This document shows, piece after piece, positions 1 to 8,815 of a stretch of DNA of 64,000 bases. A program made the position numbers and the translations under genes. The notes beneath the pieces are model-generated. The model was not told the DNA's origin. It did no database searches and worked only from the letters and a program-made list of their open reading frames with translations. The stretch lies in NCBI RefSeq assembly GCF_003332885.2, contig NZ_QOWJ01000011.1, forward strand, positions 62,001 through 126,000, written 5' to 3'. This DNA comes from Paracnuella aquatica (GTDB lineage: Bacteria; Bacteroidota; Bacteroidia; Chitinophagales; Chitinophagaceae). The first letter of the stretch is position 1. The number at the start of each line of letters is the position of its first letter.

Positions 1-297
1 CGATGCATAAATGGCATCCAGTGCAACGGCGTTTTCTTCAACCGCTTCAAAGCCGGGTTCTTCCAGTTGCGGCGCATCCAGCAGGCTCTCGGTTTCGCTG
101 CGCGATGTGTTGCCTACTTCGCGGTCCACCTCGTTGGGGTTGAGCAGCACAAAACCGCCTTCGGGCACTTCAAATTCGGTTTCTTCGGCCAGGCCTTGCC
201 GGCCGGTTCCGTTGCTTGTGGTAGGGGGTACTTCCAATGCAGGAATTTCGCTGGTTAAAGCATCAATGCCCAACGGTGTTGTCGTTTTTGCAGCCAT
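1..297 (-). CDS. Unknown acidic protein, N-terminal part (runs off the left edge)
   Basis: The minus strand is open from an ATG at 297-295 to the window edge, giving 99 codons without a stop. The product is rich in Glu, Thr and Pro and looks disordered. It has no signal peptide, membrane segment or motif that I recognise. The plus-strand reading frames here have compositions typical of shadows. A purine-poor leader precedes the ATG, as usual in Bacteroidota. I cannot assign a function; the missing C-terminal part would decide the family. Confidence 0.55.
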   Translation of the reverse strand, partial: MAAKTTTPLGIDALTSEIPALEVPPTTSNGTGRQGLAEETEFEVPEGGFVLLNPNEVDREVGNTSRSETESLLDAPQLEEPGFEAVEENAVALDAIYAS

Positions 298-738
298 GAT
301 GATTGGTTTTTTTGAAGTGAAATAAATGGGGCAAACGGCAGAATGGGCATGCTGCAAACAGTGGCGGGAGTAGGATACAGCCAATGGTGGTGCAGGCAAA
401 GCGCTGCCTGTGACAGGCGGCGCCGAGAGAACCCGATTAAAGGATTATCAAAGATGGAAGGTGGGGCAGGATGGGATGGGTAGCTATCTCTGATAATGGC
501 GAAAGCAATCGGTGTTCTTGCAATGTGTTACAATTTGGCGCACCGGCAAACGGGCTGCAAGCTGCCGCTGTTTCAAGCACACACGATCCGTTTCTTTTTG
601 CGTTTGTCTGGCATAAATATAAACAATCATATTAGGAAATAAAATCTTTATTTATTGCTGGGCCTGTTGGTTTTAGGCCAAATTTTAGCCATTGGGTGGC
701 ATGGTCTTTTTTACCGGTATCAATCCAAAAAATAAAAC
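298..738. other. Gene-free gap between divergent genes
   Basis: This gap of about 440 bases separates the minus-strand gene at the left edge from the plus-strand SDR gene, so it should hold two outward promoters. An AT-rich stretch lies around 605-660. I found no convincing TAnnTTTG box, terminator, repeat or small ORF. Confidence 0.5.
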
Positions 739-1548
739 ATGGAACAAACCTCAAAGGGCTATGCATTGATCACTGGTGCCTCCAGCGGCATTGGTTGGGA
801 GTTGGCAAAATTGTTTGCCGCCGACGGCTATCCGCTGATCCTTGTTTCCCGGGATGCGGCTGAACTGGAGGCCAAGGCCAGTGAACTGGCAGGTGCACAT
901 GGCGTGGAAGCAGTGGTGATTGCAAAAGACCTGTTTGTGCCGCAGGCTGCCACCGAACTGTACAACGAAATAAAAAGCCGCGGGCTCACTGTGGAAGTGT
1001 TGGTAAACAATGCCGGGCAGGGCCGCTATGGGCTGTTTGTAGCGTCTGATGTGGCACGGCAACTGGAAATCATACAGCTGAATGTAACGGCACTGGTCGA
1101 GTTGACGCATCATTTTTTAAAAGACATGGTGGCCCGAAATGGCGGCAAAATATTGCAGCTCGCATCCATTGCATCCGAAGTGCCGGGACCGCTGCAAAGC
1201 GTTTATCATGCCACCAAGGCGTTTGTGCTCAGCTTTACACAGGGCCTAATCAACGAGTTGAAAGATACCGGCGTTACCATGACGGCCTTGCAGCCCGGCG
1301 TGACTGATACCGACTTTTTCAACAAAGCCGATTTCCCGAAAGATCTGAAAATACTAGAACCGGATAGCATGGCCGACCCGGCAAAAGTGGCCAAAGACGG
1401 CTACGAGGCACTGATGAAGGGCGATGATAAAATTGTATCCGGCATGAAGAACAAAGTGATGACCACCATGAGCAATGTGATGCCCGATGCCCTGGTGGCC
1501 GAACAGATGCGGCAGATGCACACCAAGAAAAGCGATGAAAAGGAATAG
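739..1548 (+). CDS. SDR family NAD(P)-dependent oxidoreductase
   Basis: Short-chain dehydrogenase/reductase of 269 residues, the usual length of a classical SDR. The Rossmann cofactor loop TGASSGIG lies at residues 12-19, NNAG at 90-93, the catalytic Ser near 143, and the YxxxK pair is Tyr156/Lys160 (YHATK). The N-terminal half resembles DltE/YqjQ-like SDRs, but the substrate cannot be read from sequence. The protein is soluble with no signal peptide. The start is ATG at 739, just after an A-rich leader without Shine-Dalgarno. It is monocistronic and is followed by a clear terminator at 1587-1621. Confidence 0.9.
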   Translation: MEQTSKGYALITGASSGIGWELAKLFAADGYPLILVSRDAAELEAKASELAGAHGVEAVVIAKDLFVPQAATELYNEIKSRGLTVEVLVNNAGQGRYGLFVASDVARQLEIIQLNVTALVELTHHFLKDMVARNGGKILQLASIASEVPGPLQSVYHATKAFVLSFTQGLINELKDTGVTMTALQPGVTDTDFFNKADFPKDLKILEPDSMADPAKVAKDGYEALMKGDDKIVSGMKNKVMTTMSNVMPDALVAEQMRQMHTKKSDEKE

Positions 1549-1586
1549 GATGTTTATATCCTGTTAGCTTGAATAACTACAATTAA

Positions 1587-1621
1587 AAAGACCCCAGCGC
1601 TTTTTAAAGGCCGGGGTCTTT
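1587..1621 (+). terminator. Intrinsic terminator after the SDR gene
   Basis: A 9-bp perfect stem (AAAGACCCC at 1587-1595 with GGGGTCTTT at 1613-1621) lies 38 bases after the SDR stop codon. Confidence 0.75.
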
Positions 1622-1774
1622 GTGGTATGAAAAAGGGCAGGATCTTTTGCTTGTTGCACCGCTGCCAATTGCTGCGGTGCCGTGGGCCAATGATTTCATG
1701 GGTTGCAACTGTTTTATAGACCCGAAAAATGGCGCAGGGTTTAATTTGCCTGGTAGCTAAAGGGCTTAAAAACC

Positions 1775-1806
1775 AGAAGGCCCGAAGCAAATGCTTCGGG
1801 CCTTCT
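1775..1806 (-). terminator. Terminator of the M28 peptidase gene
   Basis: A perfect 14-bp inverted repeat (1775-1788 and 1793-1806) with a 4-base AAAT loop lies 30 bases beyond the stop codon of the minus-strand M28 peptidase. With 1587-1621 it forms a back-to-back terminator pair between convergent genes. Confidence 0.8.
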
Positions 1807-1835
1807 GTATGTTGTATTGATGCTGTTGCTCGATC

Positions 1836-3302
1836 TTATCGGCGCAGCGCTGGCAGTTCGCGGTCGCGTTTCAGCATGTCGTTGCGGTTGGCCATTTCCC
1901 ACGCGGTATGAAATACCAGGCGGGCACGCTTTTCCATCAGGTTGTAATTGATCTTGTCCGGCGTGTCGGTAGGCTTGTGGTAATCGGCGTGGGTGCCATT
2001 GAAGTAAAATATAATGGGCACACCGTTCTTGGCAAAATTGTAGTGGTCGCTGCGGTAATAAATAAACTCCTTGTCGTCCGGATCATTGTATTTATAATCG
2101 AGTTCCATTTTAATAAACTTCTTATTGACTGCTTCCGAAATGGGGCGCAGGTCGGAGCTCAGCTTATCATCGCCCACCACGTACACGTAGTTGGTCGAGT
2201 CGCCAACGGTGCGTTTGGGATCAATGCGGCCAATCATATCGATGTTTAGGTTGGCAGTAGTTTTTGCCAGCGGGTAAGTTGGGTGCATCGAATAATACTC
2301 CGATCCCAACAGGCCACGTTCTTCACCGCTTACGGTCATGAACAAAATAGAGCGGCGCGGACCACGGCCTTCTTTTTTTGCCTTGGCAAAAGCTTCGGCC
2401 AGTTCAATCACGCTTACGGTGCCCGATCCGTCATCGTCGGCGCCATAATAAATCACACCGCCTTCACGCTTGCCTTCATGGTCGTAGTGTGCGGTAATCA
2501 CCAGATATTCGTCGGCTTTATCGGCACCGGGCAATACGCCCAGTACGTTGGAGCTTTCGTGCTTGATGGTTGTTTTGTCCACCGTCAGCGCTACCTGTGC
2601 AGGATACGCTTTGGGTGCACCGGTTGCTGTTTTAGCCGCTTCAAAATTGTCTTTTAAAATGGCTTTGGCAACGGCTTCCGAAACGGTGATCTGCTGGAGT
2701 GGCAGTGATTTGGCAAACTGTTGCACCACCATGCGGCCTTTGCGGGTTGGCTGCGCAGGTGCTTTGTAGTTGGGCGAAAGAATCATCACCGCGGCAGGGC
2801 CTTTGGCACGGATGGCCTGCATCGTTTGTTGGTTGGCCGCATCGGCAAAAACCAATACCATTTTGCCCGCCAGGTCGGCGGTTGCTATACCATCAGCGTT
2901 GCTTTTTGCAATAGCCACTACCTCGCCTAAGCGAAAGGTGCCCGCCAGCGAAGACGCAGGGCTGATGGAAAAATCGTTGAACAATTGAAATGCCTGTCCG
3001 TCCACTTCCAGGCTGGCGCCTGCCAGCGAATCCTGGAACAAGGGGTACATCTGCTGGAAAGAGCCATTGTTGCCGGGCTCCAGGCCAATGCGGCGAAACT
3101 CGTTTTCGATGTATGCGGCTGCTTTGCGCTGGCCTTCGGTGGCGGTTTCGCGGCCTTCCATTTCGGGGCCTGCCACAATGTACAGGTGCTTTTTAAGATC
3201 GGCCGCCGTGATCGTTTTGGCGTAGTTTTCTGGCTTGGCCGGCTTTTGGGCCAACGCTACCAGTGAGCCGCACAGCAGCACGGGCAAGAAAATTCTTTTC
3301 AT
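1836..3302 (-). CDS. M28 family zinc metallopeptidase, secreted
   Basis: Di-zinc aminopeptidase-type peptidase of 488 residues. The signal peptide is about residues 1-19 (MKRIFLPVLLCGSLVALAQ). A protease-associated (PA)-like insert spans about 100-240. The M28 catalytic domain follows, with metal ligands and base visible in order: His272 (AHYDH), Asp289/290 (GADDDGSG), Glu327/328 (SGEERG), Asp355 (NIDMIGR) and His420 (SDHYNF). All expected residues are present, so it should be active on exported peptides or proteins in the periplasm or outside. It starts at ATG 3302. The lipoprotein gene upstream is on the same strand, 122 bases away, and co-transcription is possible. Confidence 0.92.
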   Translation of the reverse strand: MKRIFLPVLLCGSLVALAQKPAKPENYAKTITAADLKKHLYIVAGPEMEGRETATEGQRKAAAYIENEFRRIGLEPGNNGSFQQMYPLFQDSLAGASLEVDGQAFQLFNDFSISPASSLAGTFRLGEVVAIAKSNADGIATADLAGKMVLVFADAANQQTMQAIRAKGPAAVMILSPNYKAPAQPTRKGRMVVQQFAKSLPLQQITVSEAVAKAILKDNFEAAKTATGAPKAYPAQVALTVDKTTIKHESSNVLGVLPGADKADEYLVITAHYDHEGKREGGVIYYGADDDGSGTVSVIELAEAFAKAKKEGRGPRRSILFMTVSGEERGLLGSEYYSMHPTYPLAKTTANLNIDMIGRIDPKRTVGDSTNYVYVVGDDKLSSDLRPISEAVNKKFIKMELDYKYNDPDDKEFIYYRSDHYNFAKNGVPIIFYFNGTHADYHKPTDTPDKINYNLMEKRARLVFHTAWEMANRNDMLKRDRELPALRR

Positions 3303-3424
3303 GTGAACTATTAGGTTAAAAAAGGGCCCGGTAATCCGGTGGCCGAATTTCCGTTTTTACAAACACATGAAGAAGAAAAATTGATGAGTGGTGCAAATCT
3401 TAACCTTTGGTTAGGCCATGCACT

Positions 3425-3853
3425 TTATTTGTTGGGGATGCGGGTGTATTGATCCTGCAGGCCATCATGGGCTTCATCGGAAAGCAGCAGCACATTTGAC
3501 TCCAGCACTTCTACCAGGCGGTTTTGCTCGGGGTGCGCCGAAAAGCGGATCCAGCTTTTTTGCTTGCCATCGTGTATGCATGCCTGTTGCTGCAGGGTGT
3601 AGGTGCCCTGCGCTGTTTCCACATTGTTGGTAAACCAGCGGTAGCGGCCATCGGCCGTAAACTCCACTTTCTTTTGAACGCCGCTCGATTGGGGCGTTTC
3701 GTGAATATGGGCAGCTAATCCGCCGTCGGTTCGCTGCCAGTTCCAGGTGCCGGTAATGGTATCGGTATCATTCTCGGACAGCGTTGCTTTTTCACAGGAT
3801 GCCAACAGCAAGGCGCTGCACAGCATTATGACAGTTGTTTTGAGTTGGTGCAT
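3425..3853 (-). CDS. Small lipoprotein, lipocalin-like
   Basis: A 142-residue protein with a type II signal peptide. The lipobox LLASC places the acylated Cys at about residue 20, so it should be anchored in a membrane. After the lipobox comes a pattern common in small Bacteroidota lipocalin-like lipoproteins: TGTWNWQ near the start, then FTADGRYRW, then alternating beta-strand segments. The match is by pattern only, and ligand and role are unknown. The start at ATG 3853 fits the signal peptide. Confidence 0.75.
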   Translation of the reverse strand: MHQLKTTVIMLCSALLLASCEKATLSENDTDTITGTWNWQRTDGGLAAHIHETPQSSGVQKKVEFTADGRYRWFTNNVETAQGTYTLQQQACIHDGKQKSWIRFSAHPEQNRLVEVLESNVLLLSDEAHDGLQDQYTRIPNK

Positions 3854-3945
3854 AAAACGCTTGTTTCAGTGCTGACACGGCACTTGTTTCATTCGTTGCA
3901 TGCACCAACTTATTACAACTTTCTTTTAAAATATAACGCTGTGGC

Positions 3946-4398
3946 TTAAATGCAAGCCATCTTGCCTACCCGTGTTGCATGGCGGCCACCTTCAAACGGC
4001 GTGGTGGCAAATGCATTAACGATGGCTTCGGCTTCGGGGGTAGGAATAAACCGCGCCGGGATACAAATGATGTTGGCGTTGTTGTGCTGGCGGGCCAGTT
4101 GTGCAATGTCTTCCTGCCAGGCAATGGCTGCACGGATGCCCTGGTGTTTGTTGGCTGTGATGGCTACGCCATTGGCGCTGCCGCAAACCAGCACACCCCA
4201 CTCGGCCTCGCCGTTTTCCACCGCGCTGGACACAGGGTGGGCAAAGTCGGGATAGTCCACCGAATCTGGGCTGTTGGTGCCAAAGTCTTTTACGGTATAG
4301 CCTGCTTCGCGCAGCATATCGGCCAAAACCGTTTTGTATTCGTATCCGGCATGATCGGAGCCAATGGCTACCGGCTTGGTTTTATCAAACGTGTTCAT
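3946..4398 (-). CDS. rpiB: Ribose 5-phosphate isomerase B
   Basis: RpiB/LacAB-type sugar-phosphate isomerase that interconverts ribose 5-phosphate and ribulose 5-phosphate in the pentose phosphate pathway. The 150 residues match the family length. Visible motifs are GSDHAGYEYK near residue 13, the active-site Cys region VLVCGSANG, HNNANI and FEGGRH. I chose ATG 4398 instead of an upstream in-frame TTG (4416). A TACCTTTG promoter box lies at 4413-4420, so the TTG would fall inside the promoter; the ATG start also matches RpiB N-termini. Cytoplasmic. Confidence 0.93.
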   Translation of the reverse strand: MNTFDKTKPVAIGSDHAGYEYKTVLADMLREAGYTVKDFGTNSPDSVDYPDFAHPVSSAVENGEAEWGVLVCGSANGVAITANKHQGIRAAIAWQEDIAQLARQHNNANIICIPARFIPTPEAEAIVNAFATTPFEGGRHATRVGKMACI

Positions 4399-4412
4399 GG
4401 TTGGTTCTTTGG

Positions 4413-4420
4413 GCAAAGGT
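4413..4420 (-). promoter_or_regulatory. -7 box of rpiB (TACCTTTG)
   Basis: The minus strand reads TACCTTTG, an exact match to the Bacteroidota -7 consensus TAnnTTTG, 14 bases before the rpiB ATG. No good -33 TTTG is visible because the upstream sequence is a heptad repeat. Confidence 0.55.
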
Positions 4421-4497
4421 AGTTAGGAGTGGGGAGTTGGCAGTTGGTAGTTGATAGTTGACAGTTGGGAGTTCAGAGTCTGGAGTTTGCAGCTTGT
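4421..4497. repeat. Heptad array, left arm (AGTTGnn words)
   Basis: Eleven consecutive 7-base units starting AGT, AGTT or AGC, for example AGTTGGC then AGTTGGT. The inverted partner is at 4811-4859. The array begins directly upstream of the rpiB promoter box. It is degenerate in sequence but exact in period. Confidence 0.8.
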
Positions 4498-4543
4498 GGT
4501 TTTTAGTTTGTGGCACTTTATTACTGTGTTGCTGCAGTTAGTG

Positions 4544-4736
4544 CGTCATTGCGAGGCGCAGCGGTGGTATGTTAGTTTGTAAATGCTTTCGCGCCGAAGC
4601 AACCCCCAGCATTTAACGGTGTTTTTCAAAACGCTAAAACAAGTGCTTTTGTGTCGTGTCGTTTCGGGTGGATGGAGATTGCTTCGGCGCACAAATAATT
4701 ACCTAAACCGAGTTGCCGCAGCGCCTCGCAATGACG
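4544..4736. repeat. MITE-like element with nested inverted repeats
   Basis: The outer inverted repeats are 4544-4564 and 4716-4736 (21 nt, one mismatch, beginning CGTCATTGCGAGG). The inner inverted repeats are 4591-4602 (GCGCCGAAGCAA) and 4679-4690. The GTCATTGCGAGG...GAAGCAA type of palindromic end resembles widespread short repeats in many bacterial genomes (recalled, not searched). There is no coding capacity. The element sits between the two heptad arms of this gap. Confidence 0.65.
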
Positions 4737-4756
4737 AAGGCGCAAAATGTACTGCA

Positions 4757-4787
4757 ATAAAAAGCCCGCTGCAGCGCAGCGGGCTTT
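4757..4787 (-). terminator. Terminator of tatC
   Basis: A 12-bp stem AAAGCCCGCTGC/GCAGCGGGCTTT (4761-4772 and 4776-4787) has a 3-base loop. It lies 65 bases beyond the tatC stop and is followed on the minus strand by TTATTG. Confidence 0.7.
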
Positions 4788-4810
4788 AATAATATCTCTT
4801 GTTTTTCTAT

Positions 4811-4859
4811 CAACTATCAACTATCAACTATCAACTCAGAACTCCCCACTCCTAACTCC
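4811..4859. repeat. Heptad array, right arm, overlapping the tatC stop codon
   Basis: Seven units such as CAACTAT, inverted relative to 4421-4497. The arm overlaps the last codons and the TAG stop (4852-4854) of tatC, so the repeat contributes the C-terminal residues. Confidence 0.8.
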
Positions 4860-5706
4860 ACTCCTTCACTTCATCCGCAGCTTGTTCTTTTTCCACGCGG
4901 CGACAGAGGATGATGCTTACTTCGTACAGCACCAGCAGGGGCAGGGCCACCGTCATCTGGCTGATCACGTCGGGGCCGGGAGTGATGATGCCCGCAACAA
5001 TCAGCACAATCACCAGCGCATACTTGCGTGACTGTTTTAGGAAAGTAGCCGTTACGATGCCCACTTTGGCCAGGAAAAACATCACCAGCGGCAACTGGAA
5101 CGCCAGGCCGCTGCCCAGGATCAGGGGCGTCATGGTATCGAGGTAGGAGCCGATGGTCCAGCGGTTTTCAATGCCTTCATCGACCTGGAAGGTGGCGAAA
5201 AAATGTATGGTGTATGGCGACACTACGAAGTAGCCAAAGCCCACACCCACGAAAAACAGAAAGGAAACCCAAAAGATCACGCCACGGGTTTTGCCCAATT
5301 CTTTCTCGGTAAGGGCGGGTTTTACAAACTTCCAGAACTCGTAAAAAATATAGGGAAACGAAAGAATGAGGCCACCAATAAGTACCACCGAAAAGAACAT
5401 GGATAGCTGCCCGCCCACTGCCGTGTTTTGCATGGGCACGCTAAAATCGGAGATGCACATGCTTTGGCCCAGGCCCAGTGCATGGCTTACACGGCACATG
5501 AGGCGGTAGGTTGGAAAATCGCTGTGCGTAGGGCCCATCAGGATGTTGCGAATCACAAACTTGTTGTACACCCCTACAATGATGGCGCCCGCCACAATGG
5601 CCAGCACCGACCGGAACAGGTGGCCACGCAGCACCTCCAGGTGATCCACAAACGACATCTCTGCCCGTTGGTTGGCAGCATTTCTATTAAACAGTTTTAA
5701 AGCCAT
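4852..5706 (-). CDS. tatC: Twin-arginine translocase subunit TatC
   Basis: Integral membrane receptor component of the Tat system, which exports folded proteins carrying RR signal peptides. The protein has 284 residues with six predicted hydrophobic segments. The conserved N-terminal cytoplasmic motif MSFVDHLEVLRGHL (about residues 17-30) matches the TatC signature. A Cys-containing periplasmic insert (about 70-100) is typical of Bacteroidota TatC. No tatA/B gene is adjacent, so the partner must lie elsewhere. The ATG at 5706 lies 26 bases after a TATCTTTG box. The C-terminal VKEWS and stop are encoded within a heptad repeat arm. Confidence 0.95.
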   Translation of the reverse strand: MALKLFNRNAANQRAEMSFVDHLEVLRGHLFRSVLAIVAGAIIVGVYNKFVIRNILMGPTHSDFPTYRLMCRVSHALGLGQSMCISDFSVPMQNTAVGGQLSMFFSVVLIGGLILSFPYIFYEFWKFVKPALTEKELGKTRGVIFWVSFLFFVGVGFGYFVVSPYTIHFFATFQVDEGIENRWTIGSYLDTMTPLILGSGLAFQLPLVMFFLAKVGIVTATFLKQSRKYALVIVLIVAGIITPGPDVISQMTVALPLLVLYEVSIILCRRVEKEQAADEVKEWS

Positions 5707-5732
5707 CGGGATAATCTACGTAAAAAGTCGGG

Positions 5733-5740
5733 CAAAGATA
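5733..5740 (-). promoter_or_regulatory. -7 box of tatC (TATCTTTG)
   Basis: Exact TAnnTTTG match on the minus strand, 26 bases upstream of the tatC start codon. Confidence 0.6.
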
Positions 5741-5892
5741 TAGTTGAGAACGCAGCAATTGGGGGAAAGTAAGGAAAGTAGCCGTTTTGGAAAAATGATG
5801 TGCCCCATTGCCGCTTAAAGTTGGGGACGATGCAGTGTGCGACGCAACAGGCGATGAGCAGAACTACTGCAGCCGGCTATCCAAAAACAAAA

Positions 5893-5919
5893 ACAAAGCC
5901 CCGCAAAACGGGGCTTTGT
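5893..5919 (-). terminator. Terminator of the zinc metalloprotease gene
   Basis: An 11-bp perfect stem (ACAAAGCCCCG/CGGGGCTTTGT) with a 5-base loop lies 29 bases beyond the stop codon of the minus-strand metalloprotease. Confidence 0.75.
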
Positions 5920-5947
5920 AAGTGCTATTGTAAACTGGCAGTGCCGG

Positions 5948-8548
5948 TTATTTTACTTCCAGTGCCTTGTTGATGAGGAACACCAGGTTTTCGCGGTGGG
6001 CACGGCTTTCTTCGTTAGAAGAAACGGCGCCAGCCAACTGGGTTTTGATCTTCTTCAAAGTGTGCAGGGCAGCGGCTTTTGAAATTTCATCGTACTGCAT
6101 CTTGTCTTCCACCATTTGCGACAGGCCTTTTACATAAGCCGTTTGCAGGTTTTGGCGGTACACGTTTACGTTTGTTTTCAGGTCGGCTGCAAAAACACCC
6201 GTGGTTACATCGCCCATCATATCGGCCACGCTGTATTGGTTGCCATACATGCGGCTGTTGGTGATGCGCTGCAAGGTAGCGGGGTGCATGATGTGGGCCA
6301 GGGCGCCATTCAGCTGCTGGCTCAGCATTACCGAAGTGATCTTGAAGTCCTCACCGTTGTTGGGTTGGCTAAAGCCACGGCGCTGCATCTGCAGGTAAGC
6401 AAATACGGGTGCATCGGCAGCAAAGGCATTGGGTGCAAACACGTATTTGTTGAGCAGGCTAACGGCACGCTTTTGCTGCGCCAGCGGCACTGGCGTAAAT
6501 GGCTTGGTGCTAGATTGCTGGTCGGGGAAAGAACGATCGACATACACACCACCCACGTAGCGGCTGATGGCCGAGATCATGCTCATGCGCTGGCTTTGCA
6601 GCGAGCTGTAGCGGGCACGCAGCTCCTGGTAGCTTTGGCCAGGTTTGCTGTATTTGGCTACCAGCTTGGGCATCAGTGCATTCAGGAGTTTGAAGCGCTC
6701 CTCGGCATAGCCCATTGCATCGGAGGTGAGGTCGTTTACGTTCACCCGCGGGTCGATGGCTTTACCGGGCGAACGCATGTCGTCGCCGTCGTTGCCAAAG
6801 GCCAGTTTGGGATCGGTGCTGCGGGAAAGGATTTTTTTCAAACCTTCCGTTTCGGCGCCGGCTTTGAACTCGGTGTAGCCGTATTCAATAGCCCAGTCGT
6901 CGTAAGGGCCGGCAACGGTGGTGTAATAATCGCCCTGCTTGCTGCGGTCGGCTGCAACGTTGATGGCGGGGTAATCCATTACCGAACCGATGAGGCCGTA
7001 TTTACGGGTCAGTTCTTTGTTGTTGATTTCTTTTGGCGACCACATCTGGCTTGCTTTCATGTTGTGGTTGAGGCCCAGCGTGTGTCCCATTTCGTGCATG
7101 ATGAGGTAGATAAGAAACTGCTGGTGCATTTCACCCAGTTCTTTTACATCAGCATTCATGGCTTCCAGCGTGGTAGAGCCGGTAACCAGTTGGGCCTTCA
7201 GCTCTGATGCCAGTGTGCAATGCGTATGGTGCTGCATGTCCATTCCAGGAAAATGCAATTGCCCGGCAGTTTGCGGCTTTTCGTTGGCCAGCAGTTCGGC
7301 CATGATGGGGGTAGCGCTGCCGCTGTACCACTCTACAGTAATGTCGGCACCCAGAATCTGGCCTGTTTTGGGGTTTACAAACGAGGGCCCGATGGCACCA
7401 TAAGATGGGTTGGCAGAAGACACCCAACGGATTACGTTGTACCGCACATCGGCAGGATCCCAGGTGGCGGTGTCGGGCATCAGCTTCATTTGCACGGCAT
7501 TTTTAAAACCGGCTTTTTCAAATGCGGCATTCCATTTATGGCCTGCGTCGGCAATTACCTGGCGGTACTCCACCGGCGTAGTGTTTTCAATCCAAAACAC
7601 AATGGGCTCCACCGGTTCGCTAACGGCGGCAGACGGGTCTTTTTTCTTCAGGAGCCAGCGGTGGATCATGTCTTTAAAGGGCACGGCCTTGATGCTGGTC
7701 TGGTCGGTAACGGTTTGGTTGAAATAACCAATACGAGGGTCGTCGGCGCGGGGGGTAAATTCGTTTTGCGGCAGCTCCAAAAATGAGTGCTGCATGCGTA
7801 CCCGCACATAACGGGGATCGGTAATGTCGGCACCGCCCGATACAAAGGCCATCGGGTTATCGTAGGCCAGGTCCACCACCACATCGGTGTTGTTGGGGAA
7901 CGAGCGGATGGCGGCATAGCGCGACTTCATGGGGTTGAGGCCGCCCAAGTTGAAGGTGCCTACGCTAAACGGCGTTGGCGGCGAAACCGGTTTTACCGGG
8001 TCCAGCTTTTCGCTGAGGAACAATCCATCAGCGCTGATGAGGTAACCCGAAGAGTCTTCGCCCATAATTTTTTCGGACAAAATGATGGCCTCGGGCTTAT
8101 CAACGTCTTTGGTTTTGCTCACCGCGTTTTGCGGATCGTACCAAAACGATGTATTGACGCGGCTCAGCTCCAGTCGATCAAAAGATTTTTTTACCGTGAA
8201 CACAAAATTGCTGCGGTGCATGCTTTGGTTCAGGTACAAGGCCGTGGGGCCGTTGATGGAAAAGCTCTGGTAAATGTACTCGTTGCCCAGCTGTCCTTTT
8301 TTCACGTACAGCTGAACCGAGCCGGTAGCCGTATCCTGGTAAATGGTAAACAAGCCTTCAGATTTGCGGCTGCTTTTTACTTTGTCGGTGATGCTGGGGG
8401 ATGCAGGTTTTTTGGGTTTGGCGCTGTCGGTGGCAGCAACCGGAGTTGGTGGAGGTGTTGCAGCAGTGGCTTTTTTGCCTTTGTTCTGCCCAAAGGTGGC
8501 AGAGGCCATGCAAATGCCGGCAAGCAACATGAGGGATTTGGGGGTCAT
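5948..8548 (-). CDS. Secreted zinc-dependent metalloprotease (DUF5117/DUF5118 type)
   Basis: Large secreted protein of 866 residues. The signal peptide is about 1-20, followed by a Lys/Ala/Pro-rich linker to about residue 55. The next 200 residues resemble the DUF5118/DUF5117 beta-rich region seen before the catalytic domain in Bacteroidota proteases. The extended zinc site HEMGHTLGLNHN is at residues 485-496 with a following Met-turn region (SVMDYPA), as in metzincins. The long C-terminal helical part matches the family. All catalytic residues are present; the substrate is unknown, probably extracellular protein. The start is ATG 8548, and a terminator follows at 5893-5919. Confidence 0.92.
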   Translation of the reverse strand: MTPKSLMLLAGICMASATFGQNKGKKATAATPPPTPVAATDSAKPKKPASPSITDKVKSSRKSEGLFTIYQDTATGSVQLYVKKGQLGNEYIYQSFSINGPTALYLNQSMHRSNFVFTVKKSFDRLELSRVNTSFWYDPQNAVSKTKDVDKPEAIILSEKIMGEDSSGYLISADGLFLSEKLDPVKPVSPPTPFSVGTFNLGGLNPMKSRYAAIRSFPNNTDVVVDLAYDNPMAFVSGGADITDPRYVRVRMQHSFLELPQNEFTPRADDPRIGYFNQTVTDQTSIKAVPFKDMIHRWLLKKKDPSAAVSEPVEPIVFWIENTTPVEYRQVIADAGHKWNAAFEKAGFKNAVQMKLMPDTATWDPADVRYNVIRWVSSANPSYGAIGPSFVNPKTGQILGADITVEWYSGSATPIMAELLANEKPQTAGQLHFPGMDMQHHTHCTLASELKAQLVTGSTTLEAMNADVKELGEMHQQFLIYLIMHEMGHTLGLNHNMKASQMWSPKEINNKELTRKYGLIGSVMDYPAINVAADRSKQGDYYTTVAGPYDDWAIEYGYTEFKAGAETEGLKKILSRSTDPKLAFGNDGDDMRSPGKAIDPRVNVNDLTSDAMGYAEERFKLLNALMPKLVAKYSKPGQSYQELRARYSSLQSQRMSMISAISRYVGGVYVDRSFPDQQSSTKPFTPVPLAQQKRAVSLLNKYVFAPNAFAADAPVFAYLQMQRRGFSQPNNGEDFKITSVMLSQQLNGALAHIMHPATLQRITNSRMYGNQYSVADMMGDVTTGVFAADLKTNVNVYRQNLQTAYVKGLSQMVEDKMQYDEISKAAALHTLKKIKTQLAGAVSSNEESRAHRENLVFLINKALEVK

Positions 8549-8640
8549 ATTACGTTGTAGATTGTTTACAAGAATAGCAAATTGGTTGGATGGACTGTGT
8601 TAAAGTAAGGATGAGCGGCAGGAAAGTCGGTAAAGGCGGG

Positions 8641-8703
8641 AGATGGAAGTTTGGAGTTGGGAGTTCAGAGTTGGAAGTCGGAAGACCGAAGTCAGAAGAA
8701 GGG
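8641..8703. repeat. Heptad array, left arm (AGTTGGn / AGTCGGA words)
   Basis: Nine 7-base units, for example AGTTGGG, AGTTCAG and AGTCGGA. The inverted partner is 8816-8857. Confidence 0.8.
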
Positions 8704-8740
8704 CAGGAACCAAAGCCATTCCGTTTGGTGCAAAAAAGAA

Positions 8741-8767
8741 CTCCGGATTGGATTCCGGAGATTTTTT
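8741..8767. terminator. Bidirectional terminator hairpin
   Basis: A stem CTCCGGA/TCCGGAG at 8741-8747 and 8754-8760 is followed by a T-run on both strands (ATTTTTT rightwards, TTCTTTTTTG leftwards). It most likely ends the minus-strand CNNM-like gene (stop at 8853). Confidence 0.65.
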
Positions 8768-8815
8768 GAAATATTTGAAATGTCTACATCCTGTATTTTA
8801 CAACATACATACCCG

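Noticed and set aside
4583-4820. Short ORFs on both strands between rpiB and tatC
   Set aside because: They lie wholly in the MITE-like element, terminator and heptad arms, and their products mirror the repeats.
6116-7207. 363-codon plus-strand ORF inside the metalloprotease gene
   Set aside because: It is antisense to a gene with a complete zinc site and family layout; the translated composition (His, Val, Gly, Phe rich) is typical of a shadow frame.
7787-8560. 257-codon plus-strand ORF at the metalloprotease N-terminal end
   Set aside because: Antisense to the signal peptide and first domain of a well-supported gene.
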